Source: Phascolarctos cinereus (Eukaryota > Chordata > Mammalia > Diprotodontia > Phascolarctidae). From it: a stretch of 64,000 bases of DNA. Location: positions 26,001,501-26,065,500 of the forward strand of contig NW_018343954.1 in assembly GCF_002099425.1 (NCBI RefSeq), read 5' to 3'. The notes below the pieces were generated by a model. The model worked only from the letters and a program-made list of their open reading frames with translations, made no database searches and was not told the DNA's origin. A program made the position numbers and the translations under genes. Below, piece after piece: positions 1 through 42,770 of this stretch (the stretch's first letter is position 1; the number at the start of each line of letters is the position of its first letter).

Positions 1-593
1 AAGTACAAAAATATTTATAATAAGCAGCTCTTTTTGTGGTGACAAAGAATTGGACATGAAGGGATGCTCATTAATTGGGGAGTGGCTGAACAAGTTGTGG
101 CATATGATTGTGATAGAGTACTTTCATGCTGTAAGAAATGATCAGGGAGAGGAGGTTTTAGAAAAAACATGGTAAGGCCTATATGAACTGATGAAAAGTG
201 AAGCGAGAAGAATTTGGAGATCATTGTGCACAGTAACAGCAATGTTGTAAAGATAATCAACCTGAAAGACTTGGCTACTCTGATAAATACACAGTGATTC
301 AAGACAGTTTCAAAGGACTCATGATAAATCCCATCCACCTCCAGAGAGAGAACTGATGAACTCTGAGTGCAAATTGAAGTATAATTTTCTTTCTCTTTTT
401 TTGACCTTTTTTTTTTTTGCAATATGGCTAATATTGAAATATATTTTCCATGATTTCACGTGTATAATTGATATCATATTGTTTCCCTTCTCAGTGGGTG
501 GAGGAGAGGTGAAAGGGAAGGAGAGAATCTAAGTTCAAAATTTAAAGAGAAAAACTAAAAAAAAAAAAATTTTTTTTTAAAAGGAAAAAAAAA
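1..593 (+). mobile_element. L1 3' end (ORF2 C-terminal tail plus 3' UTR)
   Basis: The segment from about 25 to 150 resembles the ORF2 C-terminal tail (CPxxxxWxNKLWxMIVMEYY-like), followed by a 3' UTR with a G/A-rich GGTGGAGGAGAGG tract and an A-rich end with T run at 555-593. It is cut by the window start. The same tail recurs at 27536, 29560, 30905 and, inverted, at 6405, 14890 and 48842. Confidence 0.75.
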
Positions 594-595
594 GT

Positions 596-1026
596 CTTCT
601 CTCCCAGCCTGTTTCTGACTTTTCAGACTTCACCACCATGCTACAGTTATCTTCTCACCCTGGAAGATCCCCCCTCTTCTTGTACCTTTTTACTCTGGAA
701 GATTCCTCAACACCTGGGACCCCTTCTTCCCATTGGTGAGTTCTTCCTGAAACTTCTATTTTGAGGAGAGGCTGAGGCCAGCCATCCTTCACCCCTCTCA
801 TAGCCTGTTCCTGACTTGACAGACTTTGCCACCATTCTACTGTATGGGTACCTTCTCTTTCCCCACTCCCTTCTCAGCTCCCTTTTATATGTTGTCTTCA
901 CTTATTAGAATGTAAGCTAACTGAGGGCAGAGATTGTGTTTATTTTTGCTTGTATTTGTATTCCCAGTATCCCTGTGCCTGTCTCTGGTGCATGAGAATC
1001 TTTTAAGAAATGTTTATTGACTGACT
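596..1026 (+). mobile_element. L2-type 3' tail with duplicated head
   Basis: The right half (895-1026) has the L2 3' signature: TTAGAATGTAAGCTAACTGA, then a GGGCAGAGATTGTGTTT stretch and a CAGTATCCCTGTGCC-like end before AAATGTTTATTGACTGACTG. The left half repeats itself: a block at 606-650 (GCCTGTTTCTGACTTTTCAG) returns as 802-845 (GCCTGTTCCTGACTTGACAG). It may be a SINE head joined to an L2 tail rather than a plain L2 piece. Confidence 0.5.
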
Positions 1027-1269
1027 GTGTTACAAAATTCTACATGTAGATATGAGTAATTATGTTATCTTAACAGTAATATAAATTTATGTCAATTTAG
1101 CTGTTGAATCATTATTTCTGATTAGAGATCTTTTGTAGCTTGAGTTCTTGAAAAATTCACAGGTGTTAGAAATAACTTCTATAATATTTTACAAATTTCT
1201 TTGATGTTTTTATATGACCTTGTATTTGGCTGAAAAAATGAACAGGTAATCAGATTTTTCACCAGCCTA

Positions 1270-1365
1270 ATAATAATGATAATAGTTAATATGTATATAG
1301 TGCTTGAAGATTTCCCAGGCATTTTACATATACTATCTTCTATATCTTATATCCCTGAGATTGAA
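1270..1365. mobile_element. Possible MIR-tail fragment
   Basis: A short stretch reading TATATAGTGCTTGAAG...CATTTTACATATACTATCTTC resembles the MIR-like tail seen better at 24390, 25910 and 53640. It is diverged and short. Confidence 0.3.
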
Positions 1366-1618
1366 TGGTAAGGAACTAGACTAACAACAAATATGTCTTC
1401 GCAGATAAATTAATTTTATAATTATAATCATAATTAATTTTATAGTTATACTTAATACAGTATAATTATATATTACTTCAGCATTTCAAGTGACCAGAAT
1501 TTGTTGGTATGAATATTCTTTTTTACCAATGCAAATTCAGCTCTGTTGCAACATAAAGATAGGCTTAGAAAGTTGCAGTTGCTGTTGCCAATCTAAAAAT
1601 GTTGTTTTAAACTTCAGT

Positions 1619-2735
1619 CAACCAATAAACATTTATTGAATACCTACTACATGTCATCATTGTGCTAAGCAGTGAAGATATAGAAAGAGGCAAAATCAGT
1701 CCTTGCCCTTTAGGAGCTATCTAATGGGGGAGACAACATGCAAACAAATATATAAAAAGCAAACTATAGGCAGGATAAATAGAAATAATTAATAGAGGGG
1801 AAGCACTTGAATGAAGGAGGGATAGGGAAGGCTTCTTGTAGAAGTTGAAATTTTAGTTGAGATTTAAAGAAAGTTTGGCAGGTTAGTATTGGAAACGGCG
1901 GAGGTAGAACATTCCTTGCATAGGCAACAGCTGGAGAAAAACCCCATACCTGAGAGATGGATTGTCTTGTTTGTGGCATAGCCAGGAAACCAGTGTCACT
2001 GGATCAAAGAATATGTCTCATGAGGTAAAGCGAAGAAGACTGGAAAAGTAGAAGGGGGCTAGGTTATGAAGGGCTTTGAATGCCAAACAAAGTGTTTTCT
2101 ATTTGCTCCTGGAGGCAATAGGAAGTCACTTGAGTTTATTGAGTAGGGGAGTGATTGGGCCTACACTTTAATGGCCGAATGGAGCATAGATTAAAGTGGG
2201 GAAAGATTTGAGGCAGGCAGATCCACAGCAGACTACTGTGATAGTCCATGTGATGAGGTCCTGCAGTAGAGTGGTAGTAGCATCAAAGGATAGAAGGGGG
2301 CATATTCGAGAGATTTTGCAGAGGTGAAATCAATAGGCCTTGCTAACAGTTTGGATATGGGGAGGTAAGAGATAGTGAGGAGTCCAGGATGCCTTCTAGG
2401 TTGTGAGCCTGTGGGACTGAAAGGGTGGTGTTGCTCTCTATAAAAATAATGAAGGTTGGGGGTAGGGGAGGACCAGGGGTGGGGAACCTGTGGTCTTGAG
2501 GCCACATGTGACCCTTTGACTGAATCCAAACTTCACAGAAAAAAATCCCCTCAATAAAAGGATTATTGGACTTGGACTCAGTCAAAAGGCTGCACCCAAG
2601 GACCTAGAAGGCCACAGGTTTCCCACTCCTGGTTTAAACTTCAGGAGAAAAATAGTAAGTTCCCTTTTGGACATACTGAGTTTGAGATGGTTACTGGATA
2701 GCTACTTCAAATTATCTGAGATGCACTTAATGCCC
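1619..2735 (-). mobile_element. L2 element, antisense, interrupted by a hAT-type element
   Basis: It begins with the antisense L2 3' end (AACATTTATTGAATACCTAC) and runs through ORF2-derived antisense text (GGTTATGAAGGGCTTTGAAT, GAGTTTATTGAGTAGGGG, TTTGGACATACTGAGTTTGA). Similar text in the same order occurs at 40790-41630 and 52590-53320. The frame is thoroughly decayed. A palindromic element at 2474-2631 splits it. Confidence 0.75.
2474..2631. mobile_element. Short palindromic hAT-type nonautonomous element
   Basis: The ends are inverted repeats: CAGGGGTGGGGAACCTGTGG at the left, and the complement of CAGGAGTGGGAAACCTGTGG at the right. The middle is also near-palindromic, with CTGAATCCAAACTTCACAGA on the left arm against GGACTCAGTCAAAAGG on the right. 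It has no coding capacity. A partial relative lies at 40597-40715. The flanking 8-bp target duplication is not clear. Confidence 0.7.
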
Positions 2736-2739
2736 TTTA

Positions 2740-34491
<31,752 letters not shown>

Positions 34492-36015
34492 CATATGCAG
34501 TCTTTCTGTTTATGGTTTGAAATAAGTTTTTGAAGATAACTACAATGAATAATAATTTGTAATTTTTTTTATATTAATAATTCATTTGAAAATGTGTAGT
34601 TAATGTGCCTGAACAGAGAGTGAATTGAGTGTTAGCAAATATTATTATCTTTTGAATCTTGGGCTGTTTCATAATTATGCCTCAATCTTTATAATCTTCC
34701 ACAGAATAAAATATACTTAACATTTTTCTAACTGAAAAGTAGTCAGCTATGCACTTTTATTCAAGTAGTCCTTACTAATATAAGGATAGTAAAATTGCAT
34801 ATAATTCTCTGAAATATTTGAACTGCTTTTTTTTCCTGACTGCCCCCTCATTTACACGTTATATATGTTCTAAGTTATGTCCTGTTGTATAGTTCATATG
34901 TTTGTTGATAAATAACCATATCCTAAGGAAGGTTGATTAAAAACATGCTTATTAGTTTGTTTTTATTAAAATAAAGAGCTTTTCAAGAAATGGTGAATTT
35001 TTCAAATTTTCTATGGTGACTTTAGTTATCTAGTTTTATTTTTTAATGAAATACTTCTTTATGGGTTCACGATGTGATGGAGTGACCAGAGCACTGAAAA
35101 GTGGGAGGCCTGGATTTTCATCTCATGTTTGTCATTGTGTGATTATGTAAGCCTGAGCAAGTCAATTAACTGCTGGGATTCAGGTTTCTTATCTGTAAAA
35201 TTAAGGGATTGATATTTAAGATCCTTTTCTGCCAAAATTCTCTGATCCCAGATTCTTTGAACAAATACCTTGTATTTTGGCATATGAGAAGTATAAGTGA
35301 TGGTCAACTTCAGTAGTTCCAAAAATACATTTTTATTAAAGAAAATTTTAAAATGTACCTACACTTGTTTTTCTTTAAGCTCATAATAATATTTGATCTT
35401 TTGAATCTATCTGCTGTAAGGCACCATGCTTACATAATCTTTTGTGGGGCAGCCAACACTAGGATTGATTAACTCAAGCATATTTGGATGTATGCATCTG
35501 CTAGGGTAGAAAATGAAACAGTGTGAAAATAGTTGCTTCTCATGAAGTAAAATTCTTTAACTTAATAACTGTGGTATATATAAGGTATTTGGCTTATGTT
35601 CCACATAGATCAAAATGCCAGAAAAACTCCCAATTGAGATTTGACTATACCTTTGATTTCATGATTGCATCTTTTTTGATTGATTTTAAAAATGAGAGAA
35701 TTTCCTGGTACTTGAGCTTACATAAAGCATTAGTTAAACTTTCAGACTATTGTCCAACATCAGCTACAACTTATACAAGTTCCAGTAAATGTAAAAGGAA
35801 TACTTTATAAACAAATATAATAATGTTTTAAAAATCTTTTATGTCTCAAAACTCTTAATTAGAAAATTTTATATTCCAAGCATCACATTCATATCTGTGT
35901 TTTCTTTTTGTTATCTTTTGAATTCCAACAATATTTTTAAAATTAAATTGCTTTTGAAATTTTGATGCATTTCACATAAATATTCATGAATAAAAACATT
36001 GTGCAATGATCATAC
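34492..36015 (+). other. SEPSECS: SEPSECS 3' UTR with three candidate poly(A) signals
   Basis: AATAAA hexamers lie at 34705-34710, 34970-34975 and 35989-35994. The second is followed by a GGTG/T-rich stretch (about 34990-35030), and the third by GTGCAATGAT and a run of T (36001-36030), as expected downstream of cleavage sites. A short UTR (about 240 bases) and longer forms are all possible. A MIR copy lies inside the longest form. Which signals are used cannot be told from sequence. Confidence 0.6.
35072..35255 (+). mobile_element. MIR SINE within the long 3' UTR
   Basis: GACCAGAGCACTGAAAAGTG, GTAAGCCTGAGCAAGTCAAT, CTTATCTGTAAAATTAAGGG. If the distal poly(A) site is used, this MIR is part of the SEPSECS message. 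Confidence 0.65.
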
Positions 36016-36699
36016 TGGGGGTTTTTTTATTTTTATTGTTTGAAATGGGATTGTAAGACACATAAAAAACCAACCAGATGTAACAAAATCTCTAGAGCAT
36101 AAGAAAGAAAATTAAGTAATAATGCAAGTGTAAATGCTGGCATTGCAGCTTCATATACGTGTAAGCCAAAATTGTTTTGTAGAAAAAGTCATCTATATTG
36201 TGGAATCATCATTTAGCTTAAGAAAAGGTAGAGCCCAGAGACTAGCAAATGTTTTAATCTGCAATGTGTCAGCAGTTCTTGGACTTCAGCTGCTGAGCAG
36301 ATAATACTAATTAAAGATAAATTACATGAACTCACATATAAATGATAGATATGGTATAACATTCCTGTTCTTAGTGTATAAAGTTTGAGCTGCTATTTTT
36401 ATTATCATTTTTAAAGAAGTTTTAGATTTCTGGTTTAAATTCTTATTGGCCCTAAAACAGCTTTGTGATCACAAAAATAAAAAGTATTTTGAGCATGTGT
36501 CTAACCCCAAAATATACAACATAAATGTCTTTAACATATAACGTGTTCATTAACACATGTTCATATATTGTATATTGTTAATAGCAACAGTATAACTGTA
36601 ACATATGACATGTTCATGAACATGTGATCATACATTATATACCATTAATTCTTCATGGCTGAATTCATAATTCAGTTCAGTCATAATATTCCAGCAGAA
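35256..36699. other. 3' UTR end and start of intergenic DNA
   Basis: Unique AT-rich DNA. It includes the distal AATAAA at 35989 and an 18-base palindrome at 36608. Confidence 0.4.
36608..36625. repeat. 18-base perfect palindrome
   Basis: ACATGTTCATGAACATGT reads the same on both strands. About 60 bases upstream a related imperfect unit (GTGTTCATTAACACATGTTC) suggests a small tandem duplication. Confidence 0.8.
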
Positions 36700-36980
36700 G
36701 TATTTCCTGTAGGGTAAGACAGATTTCCATACCCAATTGAATGTGTATGTTATTCCCTGCTTAAGCCAAATCCTACAAGAATAAAATTCACTCATTCCCT
36801 CTCACCTTCCCCCATTTCCCCTCCACTGTAAGAGACTTTTCTGTTTTTTTTGTGAGATAATTTACCCCATTCTACCTCTCCCTTTCTTCTTCTCCAAGTA
36901 TAATCCTCTCTCATCCTTAATTTTATTCTCCAGATATGACCCCTTAATCTTCAACTCACCCTGCGCCTTCTATGTATCTG

Positions 36981-37025
<45 letters not shown>

Positions 37026-39083
37026 ACATACATATAATTTTTTCCTTCCAACTACCCTAATACTGACAAAGGTCTCATGAGTTATAAATATCATCTTTCC
37101 ATGCAGGAATGTAAACAGTTCAATCTTAATAAGTCTCTTATGATTTCTCTTTCCTGTTTACCTCTTCATGTTCCACTTGAGTCCTGTATTTGAAAGTCAA
37201 ATTTTCTATTCAGCTCTGGTCTTTTCATCAGGAATGCTTGAAAGTCCTCTATTTCACTGAATGACCATTTTTTCCCCTGAAGGATTATACTCAGTTTTGC
37301 TGGGTAGGTGATTCTTGGTTGTAATCCTATCTCCTTTGCCCTCCGGAATATTATATTCCATGCCCTGCGGTCCTTTAATGTAGAAGCTGCTAAATCTTGT
37401 GTTATCCTGATTGTGTTTCCACAGTACTTGAATTGTTTCCTTCTGGCAGCTTGTAATATTTTCTCCTTGACCTGGGAACTCTGGAATTTGGCTATAATAT
37501 TCCTAGGAGTTTTCCTTTGGGGATCTCTTTCAGGAGGAGATCTGTGGATTCTTTCAATTTCTATTTTGCCCTCTGGTTCTAATATCAGGGCAGTTTTCCT
37601 TGATAATTTCTTGAAAGATGATGTCTAGGCTCTTTTTTTGATCATGGCTTTCAGATAGTCCAATAATTTTTAAATTCTCTCTCCTGGATCTATTTTCCAG
37701 GTCAGTTGTTTTTCCAATGAGATATTTCACATTGTTTTCTAATTTTTCATTCTTTTGGATTTGTTTTACAGTGTCTTGATTTTCATAAAGTCACTAGCTT
37801 CCAATTGCTCTATTCTAATTTTTAAGGAAGTATTTTCTTCAGTAATCTTTTGGACTTCCTTTTCCATTTGGCCAATTTTTCCTTTTAGGGCATTTTCTCC
37901 TCATTGGCTTTTTGGACCTCTTTTGCCATTTGGGTTAGGCTATTTTAAGGTGTTATTTTCTTCAGTATTTTTTTGGGTCTCCTTTAGCAAGCTGTTGACT
38001 TGTTTTTCATGATTTTCTTGCATCACTCTCATTTCTCTTCCCAGTTTTTCCTCTACTTCCCTTACTTGCTTCTCAAAATCCCTTTTGAGCTCTTCCAAGG
38101 CCTGGGACTGATTCATATTTTTCTTGGAGGCTTTGGATGTAGGAGCTTTGACTTTGTTGTCTTCTTCTGGTTGTATATTTTGATCTTCTTTTCACCAAAG
38201 TAAGATAATATAGTCTGACTCTTTTTGCGCTGCTTGCTCATGATCCCAGCCAATTACTTGAGTTTTAAACTCTTTGTTAAGGTAAGAGTCTGCTTCCAAT
38301 GTGGAGAATGTACTGTCCAAGCTTCAGGGGTTTGTACAGCTGTTTTCAGAGATACTTGTAGGGACCTGTAAATTTTCAGTTCTTCCAAGGTGGTATGATA
38401 AGGGGTGAGGTGTTTACTCCTTTCCTGGCCTGTGACCACAAGTACTCCTTTCTGTCCTGTAACTGTGAGGAGGGTTTCCTCTCCACAGCCACTACAGGCT
38501 CCACCACGCCAGCGCTCCTCCCCATCCCAGCACTACCACCAAGAACTGTGACCCAGATCCAAACAGGGACAAAGCAAGAGATTGCTGCATCAACACTGGC
38601 AAGGAGATCCCTGCAATCCCTCTCTGATCAGCCACTGGATTCCCCCTCAGTCTATGGGCTGGAAGCTGGGAAGCAGCTGCCCCCCCCCCCACCATGCTTT
38701 GGGGAATGGAGCTGAAACTCCCCTTTCCCTTCTCAGCACCAACAAACAGACTTTTCCCACTGACCTTCTAAGTTGTCTTTGGCATTAGTAGATTGAGGAG
38801 TCTGGAAACCTCCACAGCTGCCCTAGATTCAGTCCTCTGAGGCCTGCTCCAGGTTCATGAGGCCTGCATGCCCACGCTGTGCTGAGCTTCCAGCCTGGCA
38901 CAATAAACCTTTCTGATCAACCATCTAGGTTGTCTTGGGCTAGAAATTTGTTTCACTCTGTCTTTTTGTGGGTTCTGCTGCTTAAGAATTTGTTTAGAGC
39001 CATTTTTTATGAGTATTTGGAGGGGTTTGGGGGAGAGCTCAAGCAAGTCACTGCTTTCACTCCGCCATCTTGGCTCTGCCTCC
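36700..39083 (-). mobile_element. L1/half-L1 5' part: complete 5' UTR and ORF1 remnant, 3' half missing
   Basis: On the minus strand it starts at the L1 5' end (GGAGGCAGAGCCAAGATGGC near 39083), runs through a leader of about 850 bases, ORF1 N-terminal coiled coil (about 38200-37640) and the ORF1 C-terminal domain (KQFKYCGNTIRITQDLAAS at about 37450-37380), then the same spacer as in the element at 14890-18485, ending near 36700. It therefore lacks the 3' end; whether it was an L1 or a half-L1 cannot be decided. ORF1 is less decayed than in the other copies. Confidence 0.75.
36976..37026. repeat. (TCTA)n tetranucleotide repeat
   Basis: Twelve TCTA units within the L1 spacer. Confidence 0.95.
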
Positions 39084-39514
39084 TATTAAAGGATTTTCTA
39101 AATCATCTAGTCCTTTATTTGGAAATGCAAAAATTATACCTATCTGTGTCATTGTCCATTTCAGATTTGCAAGGCCTCGTATTTGAATTCTATAGGTATA
39201 ATTTTAATTTCATAAAATTAATGTGCACTAATTGGAATCCCATTTATATTCCCCATTGAAATCTAATTTATCCTGTAGGGCTTTGACCATTATTGTTCTA
39301 GTCCCTGGGCCAGCTTTAATTTTAAAAGTATAATTGATTTTAGATAAATTATCTGAAACATTTCAGAAAACAGCTTTTTCAGAGCTTTTATTTGGGAGTC
39401 TTTCAGTTTCCTTTTGTATTTAAATTTGAAAATCCCTTCAGACTCATGTAGAATATAATTTGCTTTTACTTTTATTTTATACAAGTGAAATTTCAGGTCA
39501 CAACACAGGAAAGC
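39084..39514. other. Intergenic, unique
   Basis: No feature recognised. Confidence 0.4.
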
Positions 39515-39740
39515 TAACATGATGTAGCAGAGAGATAGGGACTGAACCTATGATCTGGGTGATAGAGAACTCCCAAATGAGGAAATTCCTCTACTAATGC
39601 AAGTTGGCACCGTTTCTGTAGTAAGGTGGTTAAATGACTTAACATAGTCACATAACGATTATTTGTGTCAGAGGTAGTATTTGAACCCAGGTTTTCCTGG
39701 CTCCAAGGGCCAGCTCTCTATCCATGAGGACACTGCTGCT
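39515..39740 (-). mobile_element. SINE of MIR type, antisense
   Basis: AGAACTCCCAAATGAGGAAA, AATGCAAGTTGGCACCGTTT and TATTTGAACCCAGGTTTTCC followed by CCAAGGGCCAGCTCTCTATC give a MIR-like antisense core with a distinct tail. Confidence 0.6.
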
Positions 39741-40590
39741 GGAGACAGACATAGATGGATTGACATTGATAAAACTGTATGTGCATATACAATAGAGACC
39801 TGTACATAATTTATATTAATTGATCAAAGTTTTTGATGCAATCAGCAGATCATAGTAAATCACTCAATAAGGTTGTTATATTAAAATTCATGATGGAATT
39901 ACTAGTTATATTAGTTTTGCTGTTTAGTTTCTGGTCTTTTCCCTATTACTTGCGGAAAAGCAGCCAGGCTAGCATTATTTAATCAGTTCTACACAACCAT
40001 GCTTGAAAATGCAGCAAAACCTAATTGTTCTTGTTAGACTATTTAGAACTTTAAAAATGATGAACATGGTTCAGCAGGCAGCCCACACCAAAAGTAATTC
40101 AGAAAAGTATGCTATTGATTATCCCATAGATAAAAAATAACCACACATGATGTATCATAATGTAACCATTATCTTATTATAGGTTAGTCTTGAAAGTCTG
40201 TAATCACACACATATGTATATGTATATATAAAATCACATATGTCCTGGGTGGCCATGACCCAGTGCTTGACAATTCATAATTGTCTCTTAAGGTCTAATG
40301 GTATAATGGAAGGTCGATTCACTTGCATATTGCACTTTTGGCATTGTGTCTGGTTTGTGTGTTTGTATGTACACATAACTACATATCTAGATGTATACAT
40401 AGAGTAATAGTAATTCCTGGTTGTCACTAAATTCTAATGCTAAGTAATTGGAAAGTCATAGTGGATACTGCATCAAATTTAGAGTAAAGGTGGTGGCCTC
40501 GCACTTTGTCTTTCTTACAACAGAGACAATTGGGGGTTCTATGAATCTAGCCTTAGATTTCCAGGTTTGGAAGAAATTGATATTGTCTGT
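39741..40590. other. Intergenic, unique
   Basis: No gene or repeat supported. Confidence 0.4.
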
Positions 40591-40596
40591 CTAGGT

Positions 40597-40715
40597 CACG
40601 GGTGGGGAACCTGTGGCCTTGAAGCCACATGTGACCTTTTAGGTCCTTGGGTGCGGCCTTTTGACTGAGTCCAGGTTTTACAGAACAAATTCTTTTTATG
40701 AAGTCAGTAGACTAG
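40597..40715 (+). mobile_element. Half copy of the palindromic hAT-type element
   Basis: CACGGGTGGGGAACCTGTGG, then GAAGCCACATGTGACCTTTT and CTTTTGACTGAGTCCAGG, match the left arm of the element at 2474-2631. The right end is missing. Confidence 0.7.
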
Positions 40716-40784
40716 GAGGCGAAAAGTTGGAGGGAGGTAGTTCAGCAAAGGGAGTTTCTTTCTAGAAGAGGGAAAGTCAGCTAT

Positions 40785-41630
40785 TAGTGGTACTGTACAT
40801 CCCAGTAAAATCAAACACAAGTACCTACCATGAATTAGGCCCTGGTATACAAAACTCAGATGGAACAGTTCCTGCCTTTGTGAGCTTACATCCTATAGTG
40901 GGAGAGAACATGTCTATATACAACTATATACAAAATATATACAAAGTAAATTCAAGGTAATGGGAGGTGGAGGGAATGGGAGGAGACAGCAGCAGCCAGG
41001 AAACATGTCATATAAAAGCTGGCATGTCAGATGGGCTTTGAAGGACACTGAATTCTAAGAAGTAGAGCTGAGGAAGAGAATACATTGCAGGCATTGCAAA
41101 GACAGGAGATAGGGCATTGTGAAAGAGAACCATTAGGAAGGCCCCTTTGGCAGAACCGAAGATTCTGTAAAAGGGAGAAATAGGGAGACCCTGGAGCTTT
41201 AGGAAAATTGTTTCAGTAGCTGTGTGGGGCGTCTTAAGGTAGGGAGGCCCATTAGGAAATTATTTAGGTATGTCTAGAGATGTGATGAGGGCCTAAACTA
41301 GAGTAGTTGTGGGAGTGAAGAAAAGGGGACATTCTAGAGAGATGCAGAATTGACCAGATTTGGCTAATGGTGGATATATGAGGTAAGGGAGAAGTTGAGG
41401 ATGTCTCTAAGATTGCAAACCTGGGTGACTTGAAAGTATGGTAGTACCCTCAATAAAAAGAAAAAGCTAGGAAGAAGGGTAGTTTTTTGGGGAAAGATGA
41501 TGAACTCTGCTTAAAGATGTTGAGTTTGAAATACCTATGGACAACCAGTTAGAAATGTCCAATAGGAAGTTGGTGATGCAGAATTGGAGCACAGGAGATC
41601 AATATCATTGGTATTGTTACAGAGTGGCTA
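40785..41630 (-). mobile_element. L2 element, antisense
   Basis: Opens with AGTACCTACCATGAATTAGG and CTTTGTGAGCTTACATCCTA, and goes on to GATTGCAAACCTGGGTGACT and TTGAGTTTGAAATACCTATG, the same order as in the L2 at 1619. Confidence 0.8.
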
Positions 41631-42135
41631 TCATCTTAATCTGTTCATTACCATTTTAAAAAATTTAGACTGACTTTGGAATTTTTTTCATTTTTTCATT
41701 TTTGAAGTTAGCATTGGTTTTAAAATGATATTCACTTTATAGCCATCTTTTCCAGAAACCAATTTTTTTCCCACAAAATATGAAGGATACCTATTCAGTT
41801 CTTTTAATAAAGCAACACATACATGAAAGCAAGAATCATCTTCCTTTCCCATATTCATGCCTTAGCTATGCAATCTTACATTAATAAAATGTTACATAAT
41901 AAAATAGTTTACATTTATACATATACATGTGGAATACAATCATACGTATATGTCTGTCTGTATTAGTCTGTAGTGTGTCTCAATACAGAACAGATTTGAT
42001 GGTTTTAATTTAACCAAGTCGTTCAGAGCAGTGGGACCAGTTATGTATGGACACAGTAGCAAAGACTGTTACTGTTGAATCACTGTCTTCTCCACACCGA
42101 GTAGTCTCAAGTTCTTTAACCTCTTCTTCTAGGAC
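41631..42135. other. Intergenic, unique
   Basis: No feature recognised. Confidence 0.4.
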
Positions 42136-42345
42136 ACATTTAGAATCGTATGATTTTGGAAGGGACCTGAAAGATCACTTAGTCCAACCCCTCATTTTAC
42201 AAATAATGTAACAGGCCTTCAAGGGAGGGGTAGTGACTCATCCAAGCAAGAAAAGTTGTAAATTAAGGGATTTGGGATTTGAACTGAAGTCCTCAGATTC
42301 CACCAGCAGGGAATTTCCCACTACCCCACAGTTTCTGTCCTCAAA
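42136..42345 (-). mobile_element. MIR-family SINE, antisense
   Basis: GAAGGGACCTGAAAGATCAC, CCAACCCCTCATTTTACAAA and GGGATTTGAACTGAAGTCCT. Confidence 0.7.
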
Positions 42346-42524
42346 ATAACTGTTATTGCCTTTCTATACTTTTCATTGTTGTTCTTTTCATTGTTTTAAA
42401 TGTTCCGAAATATGGTGTTTTTCACAAAGGTCTAACATGAGATATAATGGAAGAACTGCTCACCTCTCACATGTCAAACTTTTCAGCATTGTCTCTGGCT
42501 TTGTGTGTGTGTGTACATTATACA

Positions 42525-42770
42525 TACAGATTTAATAACAATAATAAGTAATATGTAGCATCTGTGATGTGCCAGGCACTGCACTAAGTGCTTTCCCGTG
42601 ATCTCATTTGATCCTCCTGAGAAGCAGGCACTATCATTGGCAAGTGGTGATTCAGTGACTTGTCCTGGGTTACACAACTGGTGAAGTGTCCGAGGCTGGG
42701 TTTTAACTTAGGTCTTTCTGACTTCAGGCCTGGTGCTCTAGCTCCTGTGCCACTTAGCTGTCTTCATTTG
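42525..42770 (-). mobile_element. MIR-family SINE with long tail, antisense
   Basis: GTGCCAGGCACTGCACTAAG, CTCATTTGATCCTCCTGAGA, GTCTTTCTGACTTCAGGCCT and TGTGCCACTTAGCTG. Confidence 0.75.

Noticed and set aside
36608-36625. p53-type response element
   Set aside because: The palindrome has CATG cores but the flanking purine/pyrimidine pattern fails in one half; not supported.
38879-39259. 126-residue plus-strand open frame
   Set aside because: It is the antisense of the L1 5' UTR plus unique flank.
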